Source: Candidatus Rubneribacter avistercoris
GTDB taxonomy: Bacteria > Actinomycetota > Coriobacteriia > Coriobacteriales > Eggerthellaceae
DNA length: 64,000 nucleotides
Assembly (NCBI GenBank): GCA_019115845.1
Contig: DXCU01000063.1
Span: forward strand, 1-64,000
Direction of reading: 5' to 3'
Part shown: one piece after another, positions 1 through 8,102 of the stretch
How the letters are laid out: each line of letters begins with the position of its first letter
How positions within the stretch are numbered: position 1 is the first letter of the stretch
Notes under the pieces: generated by a model
What the model was told of the DNA's origin: nothing
Databases searched by the model: none
Seen by the model: only the letters and a program-made list of their open reading frames with translations
Position numbers and translations under genes: made by a program

Positions 1-102
1 CGCTGGTACCGGGAGGGGAGGCTGAAGGCGTTCGACGAGGGAGGGCGCAAGGTGTACGATACGATAGCCGGCCGCAGGAGGCGGCTGGGGCTGGCCGCCT
101 AG
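1..102 (+). CDS. C-terminal end of an unidentified protein, probably a transposase (partial)
   Basis: The first 33 codons of the window are open in frame 1 and stop with TAG at 100-102. The peptide is very basic at its end (GRRRRLGLAA) and contains WYREGR near its start. The gene begins outside the window. It stops just before a junction at which a neighbouring minus-strand ATPase gene is cut in mid-domain, which is what the end of an insertion sequence looks like. The transposase reading rests on this context; no catalytic residue is visible and the family is not recognised. Confidence 0.4.
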   Translation, partial: RWYREGRLKAFDEGGRKVYDTIAGRRRRLGLAA

Positions 103-131
103 GCCGTCCGGAAAAACGTCCGCACCCCCAG
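1..131 (+). mobile_element. right end of a probable insertion sequence
   Basis: The segment holds the end of the partial gene above plus about 30 noncoding bases finishing near GTCCGCACCCCC. Directly beyond it the reading frame of an AAA ATPase is interrupted at a conserved position. The expected terminal inverted repeat partner and any target-site duplication lie outside the window, so the exact border is uncertain by several bases. Confidence 0.4.
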
Positions 132-853
132 ATTGCATGAACATGGGCTTTATTGGGCGCGTACTTTGCGATGTCTTGACGATACAGCGTAAGAATATCG
201 CGCTGCACCCCCAGCACACGCGCAAGATCACTCGTCGAAACGAACTCCTGCACCGCCGCAGGCATACCGCCTACGGCAAGGTAGAGTCTGAACAGGCGCA
301 TAAGACGCTCATGAACAACCGGTGGAACGGGCTTGCTCTCCTCGCAACAACTACGCGCAAGGTCAAGCGTGGTTTGCTGCACACCATTTTCGACGAAAAA
401 TTCTTCAAGCGAGAGCGGGTACATGCGAAGCACCTGCTCATAACCCACCGGAAGCGACGGAACCTCGTTATACAAGACGCCAAGAAGCGACCCCGACTCA
501 ATGTAGTCAAAGCGTCCATCATCCACAAGAAACTTAATGGCCGTGCGAGCCCTCGGACACTCCTGCACTTCGTCAAAAAATATCAGCGTGGAACCCGGTT
601 CAAGCGCCATGCCGCTGAAAGCAGTTAGATTGGCAATCAGCGTCTCTGCGTTGAGATCGCCCTCAAAAATAGCTTTGGCGCTGGGCGTTTCCACGAAATT
701 GATTTCGAGAAACACCTGATAGTTCCTGCGAGCAAACTCTCTGACAAGATACGTCTTGCCCACCTGGCGTGCGCCTGTCACAAGCAACGCCTTGCGACGA
801 GGCGATTTCTTCCACGATTCAAGTTCGGCGAACGCTGCTCTTTCCAGTGCCAC
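132..853 (-). pseudogene. AAA-type ATPase of the DUF4143 family, truncated at the 3' end
   Basis: Reading on the minus strand from GTG at 853, which has AAGGAG seven bases upstream, gives about 240 residues. Visible are a Walker A motif GARQVGKT near residue 25, a Walker B stretch LIFFDEVQE, ESGSLLG, the YPLSLEEF segment and a YRQDIAKYAP segment that precedes the C-terminal DUF4143 domain. Homologous just past YAPNKAHVH is then lost: the frame runs into the presumed insertion sequence without a stop. Intact members are roughly 400-450 residues, so the C-terminal half is missing. Family members are putative P-loop ATPases of unclear role, often found with toxin-antitoxin genes, as here. Confidence 0.7.
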
Positions 854-862
854 AACATCTCC

Positions 863-950
863 TTGCGACGCATTTTTACAAAAATGGAGCCTAGTTTGCG
901 ACGCATTTTAACAAAAACAGGACATGCTTTGCGACGTGTTTTCAAAACAG
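863..950 (-). repeat. three direct repeats in 33-bp register upstream of the ATPase gene
   Basis: TTGCGACGCATTTTTACAAAAA begins at 863 and recurs with small changes at 896 and 929. The TTGCGACG cores are exactly 33 bp apart, three helical turns. The first copy overlaps the ribosome binding site of the ATPase gene when read on the minus strand. The layout suggests a multi-site operator or iteron-like array; the binding protein is unknown. Confidence 0.65.
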
Positions 951-1089
951 GAAACAGATGTATGCACTAGTCAAGCTTTCCGCGCTTTTCTTCTTTGTAC
1001 CGCACGCCCTCAGTCGATGAGGTTACAGGCCGCCCCGCCGCAAAACCGCATGCGACTCCCCTATTTTGGAGAACCTGCATGCCATAATT

Positions 1090-1123
1090 GCGTTAAAGAA
1101 TTCTTTAATGAATTCTTTAACGC
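1090..1123. promoter_or_regulatory. near-perfect palindrome, probable toxin-antitoxin operator
   Basis: GCGTTAAAGAATTC and GAATTCTTTAACGC face each other around CTTTAAT, 25 bp ahead of the antitoxin start. TTAAAGAATTC-type half sites occur twice. Phd/YefM antitoxins repress their own operons by binding such palindromes, so autoregulation is the obvious reading. Confidence 0.55.
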
Positions 1124-1147
1124 ATCCACACGACCAGAGGAGAGCTC

Positions 1148-1510
1148 ATGTCCACCCTATCCGAATCCGCTGTGACTGATCGCGGCTCATTGCTTGACAA
1201 CCTTGTCCCGGCAAGCGATTTCACGCACGGCAAAGCCGCGCAAGCATTTGCACGCGTTGGCGTGGGAAACCCTGTCATTGTGGTCAAGCGCAGCGTACCT
1301 GCCGCCGTTATTATCACGCCGGAAGAATATCGCGACTACGAACGCCTGCGCCAAGAGCGTGAGGACGCCCGCGACCTGGCGCTTGCCGAGGAACGTCTCG
1401 CCCGTTGGGATGGAGACGTATCGAAACTCACCTCTCACGATGACCTCATGGATGAACTCGGTGTCACGGAAGAAATGCTCGACGAGATACCGGAGGTTGA
1501 GTTCGAATGA
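1148..1510 (+). CDS. Phd/YefM-type antitoxin
   Basis: A 120-residue protein with the Phd/YefM N-terminal fold: a hydrophobic core around VGNPVIVVKRSVPAAVIITPEEY, followed by an acidic helical tail ending EIPEVEFE. The N-terminal half should bind the operator and the tail should wrap the cognate toxin. The start at 1148 follows GAGGAGAGCTC. The stop overlaps the start of the RelE gene (ATGA at 1507), the usual translationally coupled order. The antitoxin appears intact although its toxin is not. The GC content is lower than in the genes from 1.9 kb on, in keeping with a mobile locus. Confidence 0.8.
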   Translation: MSTLSESAVTDRGSLLDNLVPASDFTHGKAAQAFARVGVGNPVIVVKRSVPAAVIITPEEYRDYERLRQEREDARDLALAEERLARWDGDVSKLTSHDDLMDELGVTEEMLDEIPEVEFE

Positions 1511-1843
1511 GCTGGAAAATCGAATATCTGGAGGAAGCCGCCAAAGACATCCGAAAGCTTGATGGCTCTATTCGAAAACAATATGCACGAGCCATAGAAA
1601 AGGTTGCAAAACAATCCTCTTCCCGCAAACGAAGGCGGTTACGGCAAACCCCTGGGCAATAAAGGTGAACGCAACCTTTCCGGGCTGTTCAAAATCAAGC
1701 TGCGTGCTAGCGGTCTTCGAGCTGTGCACTCACTTGCACGCAAAGACGAACGCATGGTAATTGTCGTAGTGGGCGTTCGCGAAGATAACGAAGTCTACGA
1801 AGTAGCGGAAAGCCGTTTGCGCGCCTATTCTGAGCTCAATTGA
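1507..1843 (+). pseudogene. RelE/ParE-family toxin, frameshifted
   Basis: Translation from ATG 1507 gives a normal RelE start (MSWKIEYLEEAAKDIRKL and on to AIEKVAK) but after about codon 35 it leaves the conserved frame and stops near 1662. The rest of the toxin (NPLPANEGGYGKPLGN, then SGLFKIKLRASGLRAVHSL and VIVVVGVREDNEVYEVAE) continues in the next frame up to 1843. Skipping one base near 1612 in GCAAAACAATCC restores a full RelE of about 110 residues. This is seen directly; a sequencing error or programmed frameshift is possible, but a broken toxin next to an intact antitoxin is the simplest reading. Confidence 0.75.
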
Positions 1844-1874
1844 TATCCAAGGTTTCCGCGCTTGCCGCGCCGCC

Positions 1875-2810
1875 CTACTCGCCCCTGAGCAGCTTCTCCA
1901 CGTCGAAGCCGTCGGCTAAGGCGCTGGGAGCCAGCAACACGCCCTTGCCCTCGCGCGCGCCTTCGTAGGCGAGGTTCATCGCGCGCAGCTGCAGCGCCTT
2001 GGGGTTGCGATCATACACCTCGGCGGCCTCCACGAACATCTCCGAGATGTCCTTTTCCACCTCGGCCAAGATGGTGCGGGCGTTGCGCTCGCGTTCGGCC
2101 TGCGCCTCCTTCGACAGCGCGTCCTGCAGCTCCTCGGGCACGGCTATGTCGCGGATCTCCACCGACATGACCGTGATGCCCCACTGCTCGCACCTCTCGC
2201 CCAGCACCTGCTGCAGCTCCCGGTCGATCTGCTTGCGGCGCAGCGAGAGCTCGGCCAGGTTCACCTGCCCGATGGCGTCGCGCATGGCGGTCTGCGCGCT
2301 CCACAGCACCGCCCGCGGATAGTTCTCCACCTCCAGGCAGGCCTTTTTCGCATCCCACACCACCCAGAAGATGATGGCGTCCACATCCACCGGCACCAGG
2401 TCGGCCGTGAGCGCGGCCTCTGCGGAAAACGACGAGGTCATGGTGCGCTGGTCCACATGCATGGCCGCGTACTCGACGAAGGGGGCGACCGCGTACAAAC
2501 CCGGCCCCGCAATGCGGTGGAACCGCCCGAAGCGAAGCACCGCCACACGCTCCCACTGGGGCGCCACGCGCACGCACGCGGCCGCCAGCGCGCCCACCGC
2601 CACGGAAAGGACCGCCGTGGCCGCCGACATCCACGGCAGCGTGATGGCGAACGCCGCGGCGAATCCGATGGCGAACACGGCCAGGGCGAACAGGTACACG
2701 CCTGCGCGCGTGGCCTCGTTCGGCTCCATCTCCACCGCCGTCGCTTTCGGCCTGGGCGTTCGCGCCGGCCTGTTCGCCTTCTTGTCCTCTCCTCGCAAGC
2801 TGAGCTTCAT
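1875..2810 (-). CDS. slipin/stomatin-like SPFH (band 7) membrane protein
   Basis: 311 residues. A basic N-terminal tail is followed by two hydrophobic segments (about residues 37-60 and 64-85), then a band 7 domain that opens VAVLRFGRFHRIAGPGLYAV and includes the slipin-like VDVDAIIFWVVWDAKKACLEVENY and the helix with RKQIDRELQQVLGERCEQWGI. SPFH proteins oligomerise on the inner membrane and organise membrane domains or proteases; no partner protease (NfeD) is adjacent. It lies 12 bp downstream of the GntR gene on the same strand, so the two are probably cotranscribed. Specific function is unknown. Confidence 0.8.
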   Translation of the reverse strand: MKLSLRGEDKKANRPARTPRPKATAVEMEPNEATRAGVYLFALAVFAIGFAAAFAITLPWMSAATAVLSVAVGALAAACVRVAPQWERVAVLRFGRFHRIAGPGLYAVAPFVEYAAMHVDQRTMTSSFSAEAALTADLVPVDVDAIIFWVVWDAKKACLEVENYPRAVLWSAQTAMRDAIGQVNLAELSLRRKQIDRELQQVLGERCEQWGITVMSVEIRDIAVPEELQDALSKEAQAERERNARTILAEVEKDISEMFVEAAEVYDRNPKALQLRAMNLAYEGAREGKGVLLAPSALADGFDVEKLLRGE

Positions 2811-2822
2811 CGCAGCCCTCCT

Positions 2823-3233
2823 CTAGCCCTCGGTCGCCCGCAGGCGCCGCTCCACCAGCTCCATGATGTCACGTCGCGGAACCCCCAGCTCGCGGCACTG
2901 CTGTATGAACGAATCCGCCAGCGAGTCGGCCGCGTTGCAAGCCGATTCCCCGTCGGCCCGATACCCGTCGTGCACGAAGGTTCCGCGGCCGCGCTTCGAC
3001 ACGATGTAGCCGTCGCGCTCGATGTCCTGGTAGACCTTGCTCACCGTGTTGTAGTTGATTCCCAGCTCAACCGCCATTTCGCGCATGGTGGGCAGCTTGT
3101 CGCCCACCGCATAGCTTCCAGACGTGATCAGGTAGATCAGACGGTTGCGCAGCTGCAGCCAAATGGGAATGCCGCTGTTCTCGTCAATGGTGATCTGCAC
3201 GGTTTCGGTATTGGTCGTCACGCTTTCCCACAT
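2823..3233 (-). CDS. GntR-family transcriptional regulator (YtrA-like)
   Basis: 136 residues from ATG 3233; a longer open frame upstream is only read-through of the adjacent membrane gene. The winged-helix domain covers about residues 20-85, with IWLQLRNRLIYLITSG, LPTMREMAVELGINYNTVSKVYQDIERDGYI and KRGRGTF, which are typical GntR signatures. There is no large effector domain, only a short C-terminal helical tail, as in the YtrA subfamily, whose members often control adjacent membrane protein operons. The flanking genes encode an NrfD-like and an SPFH membrane protein, so local regulation is likely but not shown. Confidence 0.85.
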   Translation of the reverse strand: MWESVTTNTETVQITIDENSGIPIWLQLRNRLIYLITSGSYAVGDKLPTMREMAVELGINYNTVSKVYQDIERDGYIVSKRGRGTFVHDGYRADGESACNAADSLADSFIQQCRELGVPRRDIMELVERRLRATEG

Positions 3234-3258
3234 TCCGGTCGCATGGTCCTTCTCCTTC

Positions 3259-4149
3259 TCACAGCGGCGCCCCCAGCGCGTACGGCGTGTACAGCGCCGC
3301 CGCCACAATGCAGTAGCGAAGCGCCAGCCCGCCGGACAGCACCCCGGCCGACGAGACGGCCACCGCCGCGGGCCGCGCGGACGCGCCCTGCGCGCCGTGG
3401 CACGCCAGGGGAAGCGCCAGCCCCGCCGCGCACACCAGGCCCCAGAACGCCGGGGCCAAGCGACCGCCGACCAAAAGGGCGCACGACTGCGCGGCAACCT
3501 CGGTGTAGCCGCTCTGCGCGATCACGAACACCGCGAGCACCGCCGCCTCCGCCGCGCCGAGCACGCCCGCCGCGCGCCACAGCCCAGACGCGATCCCGCG
3601 CGAACCCGGACGCAGCACGACGTTGAGCCCCAACACGGCCGCCGCGCCCGTGGACAGCGACGACGCCACGAACAGCACCACAAGCCACGGCGAGCGCCAA
3701 AAGTCGATGGAGACCATGTCCGAGAGCAGAAGCCCCGTGTACGTCATGACCCCGACCGCGCACGCACCGCCCGCGACGCAGCACAGCCAACCGACCGACC
3801 GGGGCACCCGGCGCCGCACGAGCATCGTCGCCGCCAGCGCACCCGACACCAGCGTGAGCAGCGCCACCAGCCACGCCCCTGCGGACATGACCGACTGAAA
3901 CGGCGTCGCCGCAACCGCCAACGCGCGCTCGGCGTTGCCCAAGTCGAGCAGCAGCAGGAACGCCGCCAACGTCATGCAGCACGGAGCGACGTAGAACCCC
4001 GCCTGCGCCGCCTCGGCCGCACGCGCGCTTTCTTCGGTGCGGCTGACCGCGTCCAACACGCAGCAGGCGGCCGCCACCAGAAACGCGCCGCTGCCCACCC
4101 CGGCTAAGAACAGGTAGCCAACGATGTACCAGCCGAACAGCATTCCCAC
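3259..4149 (-). CDS. NrfD/PsrC-like integral membrane protein (orphan)
   Basis: 296 residues, almost entirely hydrophobic with eight or so predicted membrane helices. The N-terminal GMLFGWYIVGYLFLAGVGSG segment and the later SPWLVVLFVASSLSTGAAAV match the NrfD/PsrC quinol-interacting subunits of molybdopterin and cytochrome reductases. Partner iron-sulfur or catalytic subunits are missing next to it; the GntR gene follows 25 bp downstream on the same strand. It may serve a complex encoded elsewhere. The family call is fairly secure, the electron partner is unknown. Confidence 0.7.
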   Translation of the reverse strand: MGMLFGWYIVGYLFLAGVGSGAFLVAAACCVLDAVSRTEESARAAEAAQAGFYVAPCCMTLAAFLLLLDLGNAERALAVAATPFQSVMSAGAWLVALLTLVSGALAATMLVRRRVPRSVGWLCCVAGGACAVGVMTYTGLLLSDMVSIDFWRSPWLVVLFVASSLSTGAAAVLGLNVVLRPGSRGIASGLWRAAGVLGAAEAAVLAVFVIAQSGYTEVAAQSCALLVGGRLAPAFWGLVCAAGLALPLACHGAQGASARPAAVAVSSAGVLSGGLALRYCIVAAALYTPYALGAPL

Positions 4150-4284
4150 CTCGCACCATCCCGATCAGCGCAGACGGCGCCTCCGAAAGGCACGCCGCGC
4201 CTTCGCCATGCGCCCGCAGGCGCCTCCGCGTTATTGTAACACCTTTATCATAGTTCAATGGGTCAAAGCGTGCAGCCGGGCGCC

Positions 4285-4848
4285 TTACCACGAGGGCGGC
4301 TTCAAGGGCACCTCCACCGGAACGCTCCATTCCACAACACGGCCCGCCGCACGCGTGGCGGCCACATCCACCAGTCGCTGGTTGGACGAACCGCGCCATG
4401 CCAGATCAAACGAGTGAAGCGACTGCACAAAAGGACCGTCCACCAGCACGTCCGTGGCGTCCAAAAGCTCGCGCGCAGAAGCATCCGGCACGCCCGCCTC
4501 CAACTGTTCGTAGGTGTAACCCGAGTATGTCCACACGCCCAACCCAAGCGCGCGGCAACGCCGAGCCACCTCCGCACAGGCAGCAGCCTGCTCAAACGGC
4601 TCCCCACCCGACAGCGTCACACCCGACGCCAGCTTGTTGGCGGCCACCTCGGCCACCAGACTGTCTATCGAGCGCACTTCCCCGCCTTCATGCGGCTGGC
4701 TTTCAGGGTTGTGGCAGCCGGGGCAACCGTGCGAACACCCCTGCACAAACACCGCAAAACGCAGCCCCGGCCCATCCACAATAGAATCCGGAGCCGTGCC
4801 GAAGATACGAATGGTTGCAGGCTTTTGCACGCTATCGGACACTGTCAT
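4285..4848 (-). CDS. nrdG: anaerobic ribonucleotide reductase activating protein (radical SAM)
   Basis: Activates NrdD by forming its glycyl radical with S-adenosylmethionine and a 4Fe-4S cluster. The cluster motif is CSHGCPGC (Cys 38, 42 and 45 from ATG 4848), preceded by DGPGLRFAVFVQGC, and followed by the SAM-binding TLSGGEPF and TYSGYTYEQL. ATG 4848 is chosen because AGAAGG stands at the right distance; two further in-frame ATGs, at 4866 and 4932, would add short N-terminal extensions. At about 187 residues it is a normal NrdG. It follows nrdD on the same strand with a gap of about 300 bp that holds a hairpin. Confidence 0.92.
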   Translation of the reverse strand: MTVSDSVQKPATIRIFGTAPDSIVDGPGLRFAVFVQGCSHGCPGCHNPESQPHEGGEVRSIDSLVAEVAANKLASGVTLSGGEPFEQAAACAEVARRCRALGLGVWTYSGYTYEQLEAGVPDASARELLDATDVLVDGPFVQSLHSFDLAWRGSSNQRLVDVAATRAAGRVVEWSVPVEVPLKPPSW

Positions 4849-5010
4849 GGTAACCTTCTCTTTCATCTGTGCTCTCACAGGATTGCGCGCACCCAGCTGT
4901 GCGCGAGCACGAATTTGGCGGCTGCGCACCAAAACCCCGATCAGTCACTATCTCCCGAGGATTCTAGCACGGCGAACTCGCAATGGACGGAAAGCCCGCA
5001 TACCGATGCA

Positions 5011-5056
5011 AAAGCCCGTCCACCACGCCGTTTAAATTCAGCGGCAGACGGGCTTT
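5011..5056 (-). terminator. 10-bp hairpin between nrdD and nrdG
   Basis: AAAGCCCGTC at 5011-5020 pairs with GACGGGCTTT at 5047-5056 around a 26-base loop. On the minus strand it ends in TTTT after the stem, so it may partly terminate or attenuate transcription from nrdD into nrdG. Confidence 0.4.
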
Positions 5057-5144
5057 CTTTATGAGATACCTCGCAGTATCCCGCAACAACCTCCTACGGC
5101 GCCCCGCCGCAAGCGATACCGCACGCAGAGCAAGGCGACGCGCT

Positions 5145-7466
5145 CTACAGCGAGTGCTTCACGCGGTCGGCCTCCTCGGCGCGCTTGGCGTCGTTGAAGC
5201 GGTCGAGCGTGCCCACCAAGTAGCCGGTGATGCGACGGATGCGCTCGAAGGCCACACCGTGCTCCTCCTCGGTGCGCCCGCACTTCGGGCACACGTCGCC
5301 GATGATGCCGTTGTAGCCGCACACCGGGTCGCGGTCCACCGGGTGGTTCACCGAACCGTAGCCGATGCCGCTTTCCTTCATGTGGCGGATGACGGCCTCG
5401 AACGCCTCCAGGTTCTCGGTCGGGTCGCCGTCAAGCTCCACGTAGGAGATATGGCCGGCGTTCGTGAGCGCGTGGTAGGGCGCCTCTATCTCTATCTTCT
5501 CGAACGCGCTGATGGGATAGTACACCGGCACGTGGAAGCCGTTGGTGTAGTAGTCGCGGTCGGTCACGCCCGGGATGGAGCCGTAGCGCGCGCGGTCCAT
5601 GCGCACGAAGCGGCCGGACAGGCCCTCGGCCGGCGTGGCTATCAGGCCGTAGTTCATATGGCGCTCCTGCGACAGGCGGTCCAGGTAGGCGCGCATGTGC
5701 CCGATGATCTCCAAACCGAGGTTCTGCGCGGCGCGCGACTCGCCGTGGTGCTTGCCGGTGAGCGCCACCAGCGTCTCGGCCAAGCCGATGAACCCAAGCG
5801 ACAGCGTGCCGTGCTTGAGCACCTCGCGCTGCTCGTCGTTGGGCGAGAGCTTCTCGGAGTCTATCCACACGCCCTGGCCCATCAAAAACGGCGCGTTGTA
5901 CACCTTCTTGCGCGCCTGGATCTCAAAGCGCTCGTCCAGCTGCCCCACCACAAGGGCCAGCTTCGCGTCCAGCAGGTCGAAGAACAAATCCAAATCGCCC
6001 TTCGCGCGGATGGCCAGGCGCGGCAGGTTGATGGACGTGAACGACAGGTTGCCACGGCCGGGCGTGACCTCGCGATCCGGGTCGTACACGTTGCCCATCA
6101 CGCGCGTGCGGCAGCCCATGTAGGCGATCTCCGTCTCCGGCGTGCCCTTGTAGTACTGCGCGTTGAACGGCGCGTCCAGGAAGCTGAAGTTGGGGAACAG
6201 CCTCTTGGCCGAGCAGTGCATGGCCAGCTTGAACAGGTCGTAGTTCGGGTCCTCGGGGTTGTAGTTCACGCCCTCCTTCACGCGGAAGATCTGCACGGGG
6301 AAGATGGGCGTCTCGCCCGAACCCAGGCCCTCCTCGGTGGCCAGCAGCATGTTCTTGATGACCATGCGGCCCTCGGGGCTGGTGTCCATGCCGTAGTTCA
6401 CCGAGCTGAACGGCGTCTGCGCGCCGGCGCGGGAGTGCATGGTGTTCAGGTTGTGCACGAGCGCCTCCATGGCCTGGAACGTCGTGCGGTCGGTGTCGGC
6501 CGTCGCGTTCTTGGCGGCGTACTCCATCGCGCGGTCGGCGGTTGCGCGGTCGGCGCCGGCTCCCATAAGCTCCTCGCGCACAACGGCCTCGAATCCCTCG
6601 TCCATGCGCAGGCTGGCGAAGGCGCCCGTGCGCTCCTCCGCGCGGTCGAGCGCGTCCTGGGCGAACGTCCGCGCATCCTCAAGCCCCATCAGCAAATCCG
6701 CAGCCTCGGCCAAATGCTTCTTGTACAGGCGGCGATACGTCTTGCGCACGCCTTCGGCCAGGCCGTAGTCGAAGTCGCAGATGGCCTGCCCGCCGTGCTG
6801 GTCGTTTTGGTTGGACTGGATGGCGATGCACGCCAGCGCCGCGTAACTGGCGATGTCGTTGGGCTCGCGCAGCACGCCATGGCCTGTGGAGAAGCCGCCC
6901 TTGAAGAGCTTGCGCAGCTCTATCTGGCAGCACGTGGTGGTGAGCGTGTAGAAGTCCATGTCGTGGATGTGGATGTCGCCCTCGCGATGGGCGCGCGCGA
7001 ACTTCGGATCGATGACGCACATCTCGTAGAACTGCTTGGCGGACTCGGAGCCGTACTTGAGCATGGTGCCCATGGCGGTGTCCGCGTCGATGTTGGCGTT
7101 CTCGCGCTTCATGTCCGAATCGGACGCCTTGGAGAACGTGATGTCCTTGAGCGTTTGGATGAGGCGGCTGTTCACGTCGCGGGCGCGGCTGCGCTCGGCG
7201 CGGTAGAGGATGTAGGACTTGGCCGTCTGCACGAAGCCGGCCTCGATGAGCGTCTCCTCCACGAGGTCCTGCACGCCCTCCACCGTGGGCACGCCCTCGA
7301 TGGCGCCGGCTTCCAGCTTGGCCACCACGTTCTGGGCGATCTCCTCGGCCACCGCGCGGTCCTGCATGGCGCCGCAGGCCTGGAAGGCTTTCTCCACCGC
7401 CTCGGCAATCTTGCCAGCCTTGAACTCCGCCCTGCGGCCGTCGCGCTTGATGATGGTGGTGACCAT
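5145..7466 (-). CDS. nrdD: anaerobic ribonucleoside-triphosphate reductase
   Basis: Class III reductase that makes dNTPs from NTPs without oxygen. The chosen start ATG 7466 begins MVTTIIKRDGR, the ATP-cone domain (about residues 1-95); the open frame upstream is not protein-like. The large central part is the ten-stranded barrel, with YMGCRTRV carrying a likely active-site Cys. The C-terminus has the zinc region and the glycyl-radical loop RITGYLVG (Gly near residue 748 of 773). In the zinc region only three Cys are obvious (CGYNG then CPKC), where homologs usually have four. Two NrdR boxes lie upstream and nrdG follows. Confidence 0.95.
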   Translation of the reverse strand: MVTTIIKRDGRRAEFKAGKIAEAVEKAFQACGAMQDRAVAEEIAQNVVAKLEAGAIEGVPTVEGVQDLVEETLIEAGFVQTAKSYILYRAERSRARDVNSRLIQTLKDITFSKASDSDMKRENANIDADTAMGTMLKYGSESAKQFYEMCVIDPKFARAHREGDIHIHDMDFYTLTTTCCQIELRKLFKGGFSTGHGVLREPNDIASYAALACIAIQSNQNDQHGGQAICDFDYGLAEGVRKTYRRLYKKHLAEAADLLMGLEDARTFAQDALDRAEERTGAFASLRMDEGFEAVVREELMGAGADRATADRAMEYAAKNATADTDRTTFQAMEALVHNLNTMHSRAGAQTPFSSVNYGMDTSPEGRMVIKNMLLATEEGLGSGETPIFPVQIFRVKEGVNYNPEDPNYDLFKLAMHCSAKRLFPNFSFLDAPFNAQYYKGTPETEIAYMGCRTRVMGNVYDPDREVTPGRGNLSFTSINLPRLAIRAKGDLDLFFDLLDAKLALVVGQLDERFEIQARKKVYNAPFLMGQGVWIDSEKLSPNDEQREVLKHGTLSLGFIGLAETLVALTGKHHGESRAAQNLGLEIIGHMRAYLDRLSQERHMNYGLIATPAEGLSGRFVRMDRARYGSIPGVTDRDYYTNGFHVPVYYPISAFEKIEIEAPYHALTNAGHISYVELDGDPTENLEAFEAVIRHMKESGIGYGSVNHPVDRDPVCGYNGIIGDVCPKCGRTEEEHGVAFERIRRITGYLVGTLDRFNDAKRAEEADRVKHSL

Positions 7467-7587
7467 GCCCTCGATCCTCTCTTCGCCGATGTTTCGCCTT
7501 GTTTTCGGAGACGTTCCTTTTATGGGCGCGAACTGTGGTTTCCCATTGTTTCTGCCCACGATTTCCACAGGTAATGACCAGGGTTTT

Positions 7588-7636
7588 CCACAATATGTAG
7601 TGGGTGTGCCCGGTCCGAGCAGTGATATATAGTACT
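7588..7636 (-). promoter_or_regulatory. pair of NrdR boxes in the nrdD promoter
   Basis: CCACAATATGTAGTGG (7588-7603) and AGTGATATATAGTACT (7621-7636) both resemble the palindromic NrdR consensus (ACACWATATATWGTGT). Their centres are 33 bp apart, close to the three-turn spacing typical of paired NrdR sites. They sit about 120 bp upstream of the nrdD start, so NrdR repression in response to ATP/dATP is expected. The nrdR gene itself is not in the window. Confidence 0.75.
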
Positions 7637-7788
7637 CGGGTGCCATCCCGCATGCAAGGGTAGATTTCATGCAGAAGATGTGCCCCCGAAGGCGTTGCAG
7701 GGGCTTTCATAGATTATCCACGCTTCCGTCAACTATATGTTGACCCTGGGCCCCGTCCGGCCGCGAAAAGCCCTTCCCTGAGGGCAGG

Positions 7789-7818
7789 CCGGGGCGCCTT
7801 TCGGGAAAGCCGCCCCGG
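7789..7818 (-). terminator. GC-rich hairpin after the small gene at 7821
   Basis: CCGGGGCG (7789-7796) pairs with CGCCCCGG (7811-7818), with inner CTTTC/GAAAG pairing. It lies directly behind the stop of the minus-strand gene. No U-run follows, as is common for high-GC actinobacterial terminators, so the assignment is tentative. Confidence 0.4.
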
Positions 7819-7820
7819 CG

Positions 7821-8102
7821 CTACTCGACGGTTCCGTACACCTGGCCCCAGGCGTGCCCGCCTATGGCGGAGTTCAGTTGGTCGCACAGGCGCTGGCGCG
7901 TGTAGGTGCCCGGAGGGAGCAGCGAGATGATCTCCGCCAAGTCATCGGGAAGGTCCGCCGACTCGGCGGCCACGACCACGTCCAAACGGCGGACGGACTT
8001 CGTCCCCGCATCGGCGAACAGGGCGTCCACCACGTTTTGGAGCGCCCCGTAATGGGGGCTGCGCACCGTGTTTTTGCGCACCGGGCCCGCCATGGCGCTC
8101 AC
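7821..8102 (-). CDS. small conserved-looking protein of unknown function
   Basis: About 93 residues. The GTG at 8102 forms a GTGA overlap with the stop of the upstream gene, so translational coupling is likely; an in-frame ATG three codons later (8093) is the alternative start. The protein has RSPHYGALQNVVDALF near the N-terminus, an acidic middle and PPGTYTRQRLCDQLNSAIGGHAWG near the end. This last part looks like a compact helical domain, but no family is recognised. No signal peptide or membrane segment is visible. Its overlap with the methyltransferase-like gene suggests the two products work together. Confidence 0.65.
   Translation of the reverse strand: MSAMAGPVRKNTVRSPHYGALQNVVDALFADAGTKSVRRLDVVVAAESADLPDDLAEIISLLPPGTYTRQRLCDQLNSAIGGHAWGQVYGTVE

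Noticed and set aside
137-628. 163-residue plus-strand open frame
   Set aside because: Antisense to the truncated ATPase, whose Walker motifs are on the minus strand.
4983-7574. 863-residue plus-strand open frame opposite nrdD
   Set aside because: It is the shadow of nrdD; high GC keeps antisense frames open, and the product is rich in His, Arg, Val and Ala with no domain.
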